Assembly (NCBI GenBank): GCA_903864375.1
Contig: CAIPFS010000696.1
Location: 1-34,662 of the forward strand
Direction: 5' to 3'
DNA from: an uncultured Verrucomicrobiota bacterium
GTDB taxonomy: Bacteria; Verrucomicrobiota; Verrucomicrobiia; Limisphaerales; UBA9464
Length of the DNA stretch: 34,662 nucleotides
The notes under the pieces were generated by a model. That model saw nothing but the letters and a program-made list of their open reading frames with translations. It searched no databases and was not told where the DNA came from. The position numbers were made by a program, and so were the translations under genes. Positions 17,025 to 25,507 of the stretch are shown here, in pieces. How positions within the stretch are numbered: the first letter of the stretch is position 1; every line of letters begins with the position of its first letter.

Positions 17025-18125
17025 CTACTGGCTCAGCGGATTGCTGACCCCGACGCCACCAAAGCTGCTATCCACGGCGTGGCCGCCTTCATTGGCCGCG
17101 ACCGTACGGACAAAGGTGTCGGTGATCAATTTTGCATACCGTTCAAGCGTCCGGAAGGGGCTGCGGGGAACATAGACGATATCTCCTGCCTGCAGACTCA
17201 CGTCTTTCTGGCGGCCCAGATAGATGGCCTGAAAGTTGACCAATCCGATCCGGGGCTCGGAGAGCGACCCGCGCACAATGGCCACCTGACTGACATAGGC
17301 ATCCGGCGTGGTTCCCAGGGCTTTGGCAATGGCGGTGGTCAGGGTCATGTGATCGACATACCCCAACGGACGAGGGCCCCGGACCGCTCCGAGAACATAG
17401 ATCTGAGCGGAAAGCGAGGAAGGCAGGTAGATGAAGTCGTCCGGCTCGAGATAGATGTTCTGCGTCGTATCACCCTGTCGCAACAACCGTTGAAAATTGA
17501 CGGGCAGCATCTCGCCGCTGCGAATTAAGAAACTGTGATTGAGATCAGCCAACTCCTCCGTGGTTCCCGTGAAGCGCGAAGTGAAGAGTCCGCCGGCCCT
17601 GGAAATGGCCTCGATCACCGTCATGGGTGCGTCCAGCGGAAAGACGCCCGATTTGTTAAGCCGCCCCATGACCCAGACCCTTTTGCTTTCAGCCCGTGTC
17701 AATTGCAGCGATAACTGAGGGTGCTGGTAGTATTGGGTCAGCTCTTTTTCCAGCTTCAATCGGGCTTCCTCGAGGGTCAGCGCCCAGACATCCATTCCAG
17801 GAAGTAGATCGAAATAGATTTTTCCATCGGCACAGACAAAAGTCGTCGTCCGCGTGCCTGTACGCCCGAGGATTTCCAGTTCAATACGGTCGCCGGGGCC
17901 CAGACGGTAGGGCTCGGTGGACGGTCGGAGCCATTCCGGACGTATCTGATTCGAGCTCACCACGCTGGTCAGATTGGTGGCGGGAGCTCCCACGGGGGCC
18001 GGGGTGGTTGCCCGGGGGTCAAATTTCTTGGCCACCAGAACCGATTCCGGCGCACAACCCGCCCAAAAAATTGCCATGGCCACCAGCAGGGGAGGGATGG
18101 GGATTCGGAAAAAGTTCCTGTTCAT
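17025..18125 (-). CDS. Polysaccharide export lipoprotein, Wza/OPX family (second copy)
   Basis: The 366-residue product has a lipoprotein-type signal ('VAMAIFWAGCAPES', with Cys about 24). A polysaccharide-export domain follows ('YRLGPGDRIELEILGRTG', about 92-109), then a first SLBB domain ('VWVMGRLNKSGVFPLDAPMT') and a second ('AQIYVLGAVRGPRPLG'). It ends with a helical stretch near 'YAKLITDTFVRTVA'. OPX proteins form the outer-membrane exit channel or the periplasmic part of it for capsule and exopolysaccharide. It starts one base after the TGA of the upstream OPX gene and is the last gene of the operon. Its pair-mate upstream has the same layout but a non-lipoprotein signal, so the two may form a mixed or two-part channel. 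Confidence 0.88.
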   Translation of the reverse strand: MNRNFFRIPIPPLLVAMAIFWAGCAPESVLVAKKFDPRATTPAPVGAPATNLTSVVSSNQIRPEWLRPSTEPYRLGPGDRIELEILGRTGTRTTTFVCADGKIYFDLLPGMDVWALTLEEARLKLEKELTQYYQHPQLSLQLTRAESKRVWVMGRLNKSGVFPLDAPMTVIEAISRAGGLFTSRFTGTTEELADLNHSFLIRSGEMLPVNFQRLLRQGDTTQNIYLEPDDFIYLPSSLSAQIYVLGAVRGPRPLGYVDHMTLTTAIAKALGTTPDAYVSQVAIVRGSLSEPRIGLVNFQAIYLGRQKDVSLQAGDIVYVPRSPFRTLERYAKLITDTFVRTVAANEGGHAVDSSFGGVGVSNPLSQ

Positions 18126-18126
18126 G

Positions 18127-19176
18127 TCACTTGATTCCAGGGACCACCGGGCTGGTGATCAGGGGTCCGATGTTTTTGCCGGTCCAGGTGGTCACGACCG
18201 TCTGGATGAATGAAGTGACCGCAAGGTCGGCGAGGTCCTCCACCCGAATCCACGGACGGTTGGACACGTATACCAGGTCGCGGGGCAGCAGCCGGAAGTC
18301 GGAACCCTTGCCGGCGAGGATGTCCTTGGTATCGACGATGAAACGCTCGGGATTCTCGAGGCTGCCCCGGACAACCAGCACCCGCTGGCGGAAGGCGTTT
18401 TCAGTGAAGCCACCGGCCAGCGTGATGGAGCCGAGGACACTGGCGTCAATGGAGAGCCCCTGGGCGCCGGGCGATCCCACGGCACCCAGCACGTAGATCT
18501 CATTATTCACCGAGGACGGAAAATAAAGGTAGTCGTCGGGTTCGATCAGGATGTTCTGGCTCAAATCCCCACGGCGAAACAGCTTGTCGAGGTCAATGGG
18601 AACCCGCTGATGATTCCGGATCAGAAAGCTGCGGGGCAGATCCGCCAGCTCCACTGTGTTGAGCTGAAAAATGCCTGTTTCAAGTCCACCCGCCTGAGCC
18701 ACGGCCTCGATGACGGTCATGGGACGCTCCAGTGTAAATGCTCCCTTATTAATCACCTTGCCAAGAATATAGAATTTTTTGCTCCTCAATTCCCCGGGGG
18801 TCACGATGACGCGGGGGCGGATGTAGTACCTGGACAGTTCAGAGGCGACGGCCTCCCGAAGCTCGTCGATGGTCTTCCCGGCGGCCATCACCCCAAGGGC
18901 CTGGAGGTAATTCACGCGTCCGTCAGGGGCGATGACGACATTGGGGCGGGCCAGTTCGGGATGTCCGTAAAAGGAGAATCCGATGACGTCGTTGGGTCCC
19001 AGGGTGTAGTGCTCCTGCCAGGCGGCCTTGATTCTGGAATTGCTGCCCGAAAACACCAGCGGAGCCGACGGCTTCGGCGCGGTGGGAATGATGGCTTCGT
19101 CGGCGCGGGCGATGACGAGCGCCAGACAGACGGCAAGGAAGATCCGACACCCGGGGAAGCGGGAGGAAGAGCTCAT
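18127..19176 (-). CDS. Polysaccharide export protein, Wza/OPX family (first copy)
   Basis: The 349-residue product starts at ATG 19176, which overlaps the upstream stop as ATGA. A signal peptide ('IFLAVCLALVIARADEA') lacks a proper lipobox, so a soluble or differently anchored form is expected. Next comes the export domain ('YTLGPNDVIGFSFYGHPEL', with 'VIAPDGRVNYLQALG'). Two SLBB domains follow, marked by 'FYILGKVINKGAFTLERPMT' and 'NEIYVLGAVGSPGAQG'. The C-terminus ('EDLADLAVTSFIQTVVTTW') resembles the C-terminal helix of the next gene's product. The role is export of the polymer across the outer membrane together with the Wzz/Wzc-like protein. A start 18 codons upstream (19230) lies inside the previous gene and adds only polar residues. 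Confidence 0.87.
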   Translation of the reverse strand: MSSSSRFPGCRIFLAVCLALVIARADEAIIPTAPKPSAPLVFSGSNSRIKAAWQEHYTLGPNDVIGFSFYGHPELARPNVVIAPDGRVNYLQALGVMAAGKTIDELREAVASELSRYYIRPRVIVTPGELRSKKFYILGKVINKGAFTLERPMTVIEAVAQAGGLETGIFQLNTVELADLPRSFLIRNHQRVPIDLDKLFRRGDLSQNILIEPDDYLYFPSSVNNEIYVLGAVGSPGAQGLSIDASVLGSITLAGGFTENAFRQRVLVVRGSLENPERFIVDTKDILAGKGSDFRLLPRDLVYVSNRPWIRVEDLADLAVTSFIQTVVTTWTGKNIGPLITSPVVPGIK

Positions 19177-21194
19177 GACCACGGGAAGAGTTTTGCCTCC
19201 TGATTCAACAGAGCCCCGGCCAGCGGGCAACGGGCATTTTGCAGGATCACCAGGCGTTCACGGACATCGCGTCCGCGAGTCTGATTGCCCCGGGCGAGCC
19301 AGAGCAACTGGGGAACCGTTTCCGCCCACATCAGGGTATCCGGCTGATCGGTTCCGGCGATTTCGAGGAGGACCACCACACCGGTGGCCTGATTCCAGCG
19401 CCCGATCACCTCCTGCCATTGCTGCCGGTGCGCCGCCGTCCATTCCCAGGCGGGTGGCAGCAGCAACCAGACGGTCTGCCCAATGACCGGACCGGCTTCA
19501 TCCGGCCGGCTCAATGCCTGTTCGATGGGAATCACCCGCCCGTTGCGGGGTGCCCGATTGGTGACCACCAACACCGACGGATGGCGTTGGCCGGCCGCGG
19601 CGGCCAGGAGCTCCATCCAGGTGGAGGCTCCCTCCCGGCGCGCAGAGGTGACGAAACCGCAGATCACGTTGCCATTGGGGGTGGCCACGAGTTTGCTTTG
19701 AAGGGCCAGCCAGGTCCGGAAGGCCCAATGCGACTGGGCAACGGCATCCAGGCTTTCGAGGTCGGGAAGGCGCGCCAGAAGGGGCAGTTTGGTGACGCGC
19801 TTCAAATCGGCCGCGGTCTTGATCCGGTCATCCAACAATTCCACGACGCAGATGCCCAACAGGGTTCCCATGACACCCAGAATGCCTCCGACCACCGCCA
19901 GGAGGATGACCTTTTTGGAGCGCCCGGACACCTCGACGTCTTCGACATTGGCGTCGAAGTAGCGGTAGTATCCCGGGGAGTTTTCCTCGTAGAGCTGGGC
20001 TTCACGCTGGCGGCTGGCCAGAAGGGAACGGGAGCCTTCCAGGGATTGCTGACGGGCCTTGATCCGCACGAGCTGCATTGCCTTTTCGGGCAGTCCGCGC
20101 AATTTCTCGTCCACCTCGGTCCGGGTCGCCTTCATCTTTTCAATCTGGGCGGCGACGACCTGCTTGTGGGTTCGCAGGGTGAGCAGTTCGGAGTAATATC
20201 CGGTGGACAAGCCACCTTCTCCCTGACGAGGGGGAGCAATGGGGTTGGTGGCGGACTCCTGGGCCCGTTTCTCCAACTCGGCCAGGAGAGCCTGCTGCTC
20301 CTGAATGATCGGGTTGAGTTCGGTGTATTCCTGGCGGAGGTCCGACAGTCGTTCGCGAGCCACCTGCAACTTTTCTTGAACCGGGCTGTGGGTGGTCAGT
20401 TCCCGTTCGAGCGCGGCCATCTGAAGGTCGATGGTTTCGTACTCGATTTTCATGGTCGAAAACCGGAGGTCCAGGTCGCCAAGGGTGCGCAGGTAGGCAT
20501 CCATCTCCTTGTCAGCGTTGATCAGGCCGGCCTGTTTGGAAAATTCCAGTTCTTCCTGATTGGCCGCCCGGAGGTCCTCCTCGGTCTTGCTCAACTGTCG
20601 CTTGAGCAGGCGGTTCATTTCCACCGCCTCCTGCGTCTGCATTTCCTTGATCAACTTCACGACGGTGTTGCCAAAAATGTTCAGAACCCGCACTGCGGCG
20701 CCGGCGCTGCGTCCTGACACGTAGGTCACGGTGATCAGATCCGTGTTGCGTTCCGGCGTCACCGTCATATTACCGATGATGGCTCGCGAGGACAGCTGGG
20801 CCTCCTCGGCCACCCGCTGCATGACCACAGGCGATTTAACCAGACTGACCAGGGTCTGGACGGTCATCTGCCGGGGTTTGAACGGTTCTCCCAATTCGGA
20901 GGCGCGAAAAGTGGCGGACGACTCCTGGCGGATGAGTTGCGCCGTGGCCTTGTAGGAGGCTGTGAATTTCTTGTACCCCAGTGCCCCGGCAAGGAGGGCG
21001 AGAACAGCTCCCGCCACCCCCATCATCCACCATCGGCGAAGGAGGGCAGCGATCAGGCGGAGGGGATCGAGCGGCATGCCGGATCCGCCAGACGGAGGCT
21101 GGGGCGGCGGCCCGGACGGCACCACACCACCGGAGGCAGTCGGGATGGTTTCCAGACTGTTGGGCGGCAGGTCAGTTTCAGGTCGGGTGGTCAC
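19173..21194 (-). CDS. Wzz/Wzc-like chain-length co-polymerase with degenerate kinase domain
   Basis: The 673-residue inner-membrane protein has a Pro/Gly-rich cytoplasmic N-terminus. Transmembrane helix 1 lies at about 57-75, a large periplasmic coiled-coil Wzz/GNVR region at about 180-420 ('NSPGYYRYFD' before the second helix), and transmembrane helix 2 at about 428-452. A cytoplasmic domain follows, laid out like a BY-kinase. The P-loop, normally 'TSxxPGEGKST', reads 'TSARREGAST' (about 516-525), so alanine replaces the catalytic lysine. The Walker A' 'DxDxR' strand reads 'VLVVTNRAPRN', and there is no tyrosine-rich tail. It should set polymer length and dock the export proteins but cannot phosphorylate itself in the usual way. 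The start is GTG 21194 without a clear ribosome site; the 32-bp gap upstream is the largest in the operon. Confidence 0.87.
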   Translation of the reverse strand: MTTRPETDLPPNSLETIPTASGGVVPSGPPPQPPSGGSGMPLDPLRLIAALLRRWWMMGVAGAVLALLAGALGYKKFTASYKATAQLIRQESSATFRASELGEPFKPRQMTVQTLVSLVKSPVVMQRVAEEAQLSSRAIIGNMTVTPERNTDLITVTYVSGRSAGAAVRVLNIFGNTVVKLIKEMQTQEAVEMNRLLKRQLSKTEEDLRAANQEELEFSKQAGLINADKEMDAYLRTLGDLDLRFSTMKIEYETIDLQMAALERELTTHSPVQEKLQVARERLSDLRQEYTELNPIIQEQQALLAELEKRAQESATNPIAPPRQGEGGLSTGYYSELLTLRTHKQVVAAQIEKMKATRTEVDEKLRGLPEKAMQLVRIKARQQSLEGSRSLLASRQREAQLYEENSPGYYRYFDANVEDVEVSGRSKKVILLAVVGGILGVMGTLLGICVVELLDDRIKTAADLKRVTKLPLLARLPDLESLDAVAQSHWAFRTWLALQSKLVATPNGNVICGFVTSARREGASTWMELLAAAAGQRHPSVLVVTNRAPRNGRVIPIEQALSRPDEAGPVIGQTVWLLLPPAWEWTAAHRQQWQEVIGRWNQATGVVVLLEIAGTDQPDTLMWAETVPQLLWLARGNQTRGRDVRERLVILQNARCPLAGALLNQEAKLFPWS

Positions 21195-21226
21195 GGTTCA
21201 ATCAACCACTGGAATTCAATGGCGCG

Positions 21227-22381
21227 TCAGGAACTTGCAGCCCGACGGGCAATCGCTTCCCGGTACACGGCAAGAACTTGGGACGCATTGCGCTGCCAGT
21301 CAAAGCCTGCGGCATGAACCAGGCCCAACCGGGTCAACTCTTTCCGGCGGGCGCCGTCGGAAGCCATCCGGCTCAGGCCCTGAGTCATGCTATCGACATT
21401 TTCAGGGTCGAGAACCTCGGCCGCGTTGCCAATCACCTCGGCGAGAGCACCGCGGGTGGAGCTGAGCACCGGGCATCCGCAGGCCATGGCTTCCACCGGA
21501 GGAAATCCAAATCCCTCGAACAACGACGGATAAACCATCGTTCCCGCGGCTTGATAGAGGGCGGGAAGCGCGTCATCGGGAACAAAACCCAAAAAGCGGA
21601 TGTCCCGGCTGAACGGTGATTGCGCCGCAGCGGTGCGGATCAATTCCGCACCGGGCCAATCTCCGCCACCGATGGCCAGCAACCACGGAGAGGCCGTCTG
21701 GCTCTTGAATCGATTGAAAGCATCAAACAAGCGGACGTGATTCTTCGCCGGATGCTCCAGGCGGGACACGTACAGGAAGTAAGGGCTGTCCAGCTTCCAG
21801 CGACGGGCCACCTCGGATTCCGCCTCGGGGCGGAGTCCGGGCCTGAATCTCTGATGATCAATGCCATTGTGGACCACGTGCTGGCGTTGAAGTGGAACTC
21901 CGAAGAAACGCTCAATGTCCCTGGCCGTGTTTTGGCTGATGGCGATGATCTCCTCCTGGCGGCGGGCCAATTGCCGGACAACCACCTTCCCGTAGAACAT
22001 CCGGGCGGGATCGTATTTACCCCGGACATGAAACGGAGCGAGGTCGTGAATGGTGGCCACCCGTGCGCAGGGGGCGCTCCAGACCATCCGACGGTAACTG
22101 GGAACATGAAGGACATCGATTTCCATCCGGCGCAGCAACCCCGGAAGGGTGGTATGATGCCAGAGGATATTACGAACAGCGCGACGATGCGTCTCGGGAA
22201 CGGTGACGATCTCCGCCCTGCCCCGGGCAAAGGCAAACAACGGCAACTCCTCCTCCAGCACCAACAGGACGATCTCATGGTCACCGGGTGCCTCCAACAG
22301 GGCGCGGACCAGGGCGAGAATGTATTGTCCAACGCCGGACTTGCCGCGTTGAAGGACCGAGGTGGAAAAGGCGATGCGCAT
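21227..22381 (-). CDS. Glycosyltransferase family 4
   Basis: The 384-residue GT-B protein starts 'MRIAFSTSVLQRGKSGVGQY', with the glycine-rich N-terminal loop of GT4 enzymes. 'VATIHDLAPF' and 'VVHNGIDHQRF' follow in the middle. The nucleotide-sugar site 'EGFGFPPVEAMACGCPVLSS' has the E-x7-E pair. It resembles mannosyl- and rhamnosyltransferases that build repeat units on the inner face of the membrane; donor and acceptor cannot be told. It lies 2 bp downstream of the GT26-STAS gene. Confidence 0.88.
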   Translation of the reverse strand: MRIAFSTSVLQRGKSGVGQYILALVRALLEAPGDHEIVLLVLEEELPLFAFARGRAEIVTVPETHRRAVRNILWHHTTLPGLLRRMEIDVLHVPSYRRMVWSAPCARVATIHDLAPFHVRGKYDPARMFYGKVVVRQLARRQEEIIAISQNTARDIERFFGVPLQRQHVVHNGIDHQRFRPGLRPEAESEVARRWKLDSPYFLYVSRLEHPAKNHVRLFDAFNRFKSQTASPWLLAIGGGDWPGAELIRTAAAQSPFSRDIRFLGFVPDDALPALYQAAGTMVYPSLFEGFGFPPVEAMACGCPVLSSTRGALAEVIGNAAEVLDPENVDSMTQGLSRMASDGARRKELTRLGLVHAAGFDWQRNASQVLAVYREAIARRAASS

Positions 22382-22383
22382 GA

Positions 22384-23898
22384 TCAGCTCAGGAGCAGGT
22401 TATCGAGCCGGACAATCCGGAGGACGTTCAGCACTGCGGGTGTCGGACCAACAAAACGAACCTTCATTCCCAGTTTGACCCCGTGCTTCCGCACCTTGAG
22501 CATCAGCCGGACACCAGTGCTGTCGATGAACCGAACCCCTTCCAGCCGGACATCCACTTCCGAGGTGTGTCCATTGCGCAGTTCGAGGTAATACTGGGTC
22601 ATATTCCAAACCGCGTCGACGTTGGCCGCCACGACCTCGCCCGTCCATACCAGGGGTCCCACCCGCCCGGAAATGTCCAGATCGACACCCACAGGACGCT
22701 CACCTTCCCGTGCCCGGGTCAATTCGTGGGCCGCCGCCAGGTCGGGAGCGGTGGTGAACATTCCGTCCACCCGCATCAATTCCAAAGCCCGGACGACGGG
22801 GGCGGACGGACCGACCAGAACCAGTTGTCGTTCGTCGGCTCGAAGCTGTTTGAGCAGTCGAATCAGCAGTCCCAGTCCGGTGCTGTCGATGAACTGAATT
22901 TGGGAAAGGTCCGCCAGAACATGCCCTTCGCTGGCCCGGAGCAATCGGATCAGATCGCGATATCTTTCGACGGCCGCGGCATCCAACCGCTCGCCAAACC
23001 GGACGATTTCCGAAATGCCGTGGGTTGTTTCCCGGATTCCCGTCGATTCAGTTCCGGGCGTCGCGGCGGATCGATGTCGTAATTCCCACCATTGGGTTGC
23101 GATGGCTCGACCAAAGACGACGAGGTCGACCGCATATCTTTTGAAGAGGCGTTTCGGTTCCTGCAACAGGCGGAAGATCCATTCCAAACCGGTCTTTTGC
23201 ATCCACCGGGGTGCGCGACGGACGGTGCCACCGAGGAAATCGATGGTTGCTCCCACGCCCACGCTGACCGGCACACCCGATGCCATGAAATGCATGCGAA
23301 TCCATTTCTCCTGCTTGGGACAGCCAAACGCGACGAGGACGATGTCGGGTCGGGCGGCGCGCAGGCGCTGGAGGACATCCTCGTGGTCCATGTCCACCAG
23401 CGGCTTGAACGGTGGCGAATAGGAGCCCACCAGTTGAAGGCGCGGATACCGCAGACGGGTATTGGCGGTGGCCCGCTCCAGGCTCGCCTCCGCACCTCCG
23501 AGGAAGAAAATCCTCCATCCCCGGCGCTCGGCTTCCGCGAGCAGAAGGGGAACAAGGTCGGATCCGGTCACCCGTTCCGGAAGGGGATTGCCGAGCAGAC
23601 GGGAGGCCCAGACGAGGGGCATGCCGTCACACAACACCAGGTCCGCCTCTGCCAGAATTCGTTGCAGTTCCACGTCGCGCAGGGCCTGGACGGCAAAATC
23701 GACGTTGGCCGTCGCGAGATAGTGGGGACGCTTCGAAAGAATCATTTCACCAATGATTCGCAGCGTGTCAGACATGGTGACCTTGTCGAAGGGGACGCCC
23801 AACATGGCCACCGGTGCCGGACGGTCGCAAAGGCTGTTCCGTTCGCCGGGGGAGGCCGGTTTCGAGGTGGTGGGGGCAGATCCAGGAGCGGGCATCAT
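22384..23898 (-). CDS. WecG/TagA/CpsF-type GT26 fused to two STAS domains
   Basis: The 504-residue protein joins two functions. Residues about 28-265 are a GT26 glycosyltransferase: 'TANVDFAVQAL', 'LCDGMPLVWASRLLG', 'FFLGGAEAS', 'LVAFGCPKQEKW' and 'GVGATIDFLGGTVRRAP'. Such enzymes add a sugar (for example ManNAc or ManNAcA) to a lipid-linked acceptor. After a short linker come two STAS domains, of the fold used by anti-sigma-factor antagonists. The first is about 293-395, with 'IQFIDSTGLGLLIRL' (Ser339). The second is about 405-504, with 'VRFIDSTGVRLMLKV' (Ser460). Both keep the DSTG serine phosphorylated in SpoIIAA/RsbV. No such fusion is part of classical WecG. The operon also carries a PP2C phosphatase able in principle to act on STAS serines. 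The ATG at 23898 is used because an earlier start overlaps the preceding gene. Confidence 0.9.
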   Translation of the reverse strand: MMPAPGSAPTTSKPASPGERNSLCDRPAPVAMLGVPFDKVTMSDTLRIIGEMILSKRPHYLATANVDFAVQALRDVELQRILAEADLVLCDGMPLVWASRLLGNPLPERVTGSDLVPLLLAEAERRGWRIFFLGGAEASLERATANTRLRYPRLQLVGSYSPPFKPLVDMDHEDVLQRLRAARPDIVLVAFGCPKQEKWIRMHFMASGVPVSVGVGATIDFLGGTVRRAPRWMQKTGLEWIFRLLQEPKRLFKRYAVDLVVFGRAIATQWWELRHRSAATPGTESTGIRETTHGISEIVRFGERLDAAAVERYRDLIRLLRASEGHVLADLSQIQFIDSTGLGLLIRLLKQLRADERQLVLVGPSAPVVRALELMRVDGMFTTAPDLAAAHELTRAREGERPVGVDLDISGRVGPLVWTGEVVAANVDAVWNMTQYYLELRNGHTSEVDVRLEGVRFIDSTGVRLMLKVRKHGVKLGMKVRFVGPTPAVLNVLRIVRLDNLLLS

Positions 23899-23902
23899 AT
23901 CG

Positions 23903-24325
23903 CTAGGGCACGGAATCGGTCGACAACCCAAACGGTCGACGAAGCCAGGAAATCGTGGAGGACACTTCGATGTTCCCCGTTCGGGTCAAATACACGGACA
24001 GCCGGTAGCTTTGCGGCTCGACATAGTCGCCGTGCCAGAATTCGACCCCGTTGGTGAACAACCGGGCCTCGCTCGCGGCACCCTTTGGTTCGAGAGAAAA
24101 ACGAACCGACTCCCCATCGGCAATGTCGTCGAAGGTTCGTTGCTGACCGCAGGCCGTCACCCGCAGGGCGGAGACGGTCCGTCCCGTTTCATTGTAAATC
24201 ATGATGCGGGTGGTCCCGGCGCGCACCCAGGCGACCCCGGCGGAAACAGCCAGCATCAAAATGGCGAGCAACGGCAGCCAGACCCGGCGCCGGCGCCACC
24301 AGTCAGGGGGCAAAACGACGCGCAT
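23903..24325 (-). CDS. Small single-pass membrane protein of unknown function
   Basis: The 140-residue product has a basic N-terminus ('WWRRRRVW') and one membrane helix (about 15-36, 'LPLLAILMLAVSAGVAWV'). A roughly 100-residue beta-rich outer domain follows, with 'IMIYNETGRTVSALRVTACG' and 'SYRLSVYLTRTGNIEVSSTI'. Arg-rich residues before the helix suggest the C-terminal domain is periplasmic. No family is recognised. The gene starts inside the last 23 bases of the upstream glycosyltransferase gene and ends 4 bp before the GT26-STAS start, so it is firmly part of the operon. Anchor or assembly factor is only a guess. Confidence 0.65.
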   Translation of the reverse strand: MRVVLPPDWWRRRRVWLPLLAILMLAVSAGVAWVRAGTTRIMIYNETGRTVSALRVTACGQQRTFDDIADGESVRFSLEPKGAASEARLFTNGVEFWHGDYVEPQSYRLSVYLTRTGNIEVSSTISWLRRPFGLSTDSVP

Positions 24326-25505
24326 AGGTTTCGCTCAATTGTCGTCCGAGTGTCTTCCAGGACAACCGGTCTCGGACCGTTTTCTGACCGGTCACCTCCA
24401 ACCGTCGGCGCAGCGCCTCATCGCGGAGACCGTTACCCGTCTCCTCAATAAATGCCTGGGCTGTGTCGGCCAGCAGGATTTCCTCACCATGCCGGAGTTC
24501 AAGACCCTGGGCACCGATGGTGGTGGAAACCACCGGTGTGCCCATCGCCATGCTTTCGGGAATCTTCAACCGGGTTCCACCGCCGATCCGCAGCGGGACG
24601 ATTTGTAACCAGGCCTGCCGGTAATAAGGGCGAACGTCGGGGACACCGCCGGTGACGGTCACCCCCTTGCGGGAGGCGTAGGCCTGAACCTCTGGAAGCG
24701 GGGCCTTTCCCACGATGAGGACCCGCAGTTGAGGCACCCATTCCAGCAGTCCGTCATGGATTTCCTCAAAAAACCAGCGGAGCGCATCGACATTGGGCGA
24801 ATAGTCCATCGCCCCGCAGAAGAGAACCGTCGGTTCAACGGCCCGGGGCACCGGCGTGGATTCAGGGGTGAAAAAATCGAGGTCCACACCGTTGGTGATC
24901 ACGAGGGTCCGGACCCGCCTTGAAATCTCGAAACAGATGAAGTTCTCATCATCGGGACCACAGACCACCTCGAGGGCGGAGCGCCGGGCGATACGGCGCT
25001 CAAAGCGTCCCAGCTTGAACAAATTCTCCCAATCAAGAATGGACTGCCGGAACCCACGGGAAAGCGCGGCCCGCTGTGCCAGTTGAAATTGAAGGTCCAC
25101 CCGGCTCCGGTCGATGGCCAGGGGTAGATCCTGATGGTCCTCCAGAAAGTACTGGGCCATGACGATGTCGCACACATGGACCAGCGGATAGGTCTCGGTC
25201 CCGATAAACCGCTTCAGGGCCTCGGCGATGTGGGGAAGCCGCCAGTGGCGGATGGTGGTGGGAAGCGGATTCAGGAGTCGATTCGAAAGCCGGGGCCAGG
25301 CGGGATGGGAGAACCGGACAAATTCCACCCGTCGACAGAATTCCTGAAAATGAGGCTTCTGATCCTCCCGCTCTCCATTTTCACACAGGGCAAGGAGATC
25401 CACCTCGTGGTCCCTCGCCAGCGCACGCAGCAGGTGATAGGTCCGTTGAAAGGTTCCCCGATCGGGCGGGTATGGAACGTAGGGGTAGACAACAAGAAGC
25501 CGCAT
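24303..25505 (-). CDS. Glycosyltransferase family 4, Stp1-like
   Basis: The 400-residue GT-B protein begins 'MRLLVVYPYVPYPPDRGTFQR' and has 'CGAMDYSPNVDALRWFFEE' in the second domain. That stretch is shared with the sugar transferases of PEP-CTERM/exosortase-type exopolysaccharide clusters (TIGR03087). The C-terminal part reads 'VPLRIGGGTRLKIPESMAMG', so the usual E-x7-E pair is altered while the following acidic 'PES' is kept. It would add one sugar of the repeat unit on the cytoplasmic side; the donor is unknown. The neighbour upstream ends 2 bp away. Confidence 0.83.
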   Translation of the reverse strand: MRLLVVYPYVPYPPDRGTFQRTYHLLRALARDHEVDLLALCENGEREDQKPHFQEFCRRVEFVRFSHPAWPRLSNRLLNPLPTTIRHWRLPHIAEALKRFIGTETYPLVHVCDIVMAQYFLEDHQDLPLAIDRSRVDLQFQLAQRAALSRGFRQSILDWENLFKLGRFERRIARRSALEVVCGPDDENFICFEISRRVRTLVITNGVDLDFFTPESTPVPRAVEPTVLFCGAMDYSPNVDALRWFFEEIHDGLLEWVPQLRVLIVGKAPLPEVQAYASRKGVTVTGGVPDVRPYYRQAWLQIVPLRIGGGTRLKIPESMAMGTPVVSTTIGAQGLELRHGEEILLADTAQAFIEETGNGLRDEALRRRLEVTGQKTVRDRLSWKTLGRQLSETYARRFAP

Positions 25506-25507
25506 GA

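Noticed and set aside
19239-20717. A 492-codon plus-strand open frame
   Set aside because: It is the complement of the Wzz/Wzc-like coiled-coil gene; its Leu/Gly/His-rich product has no domain.
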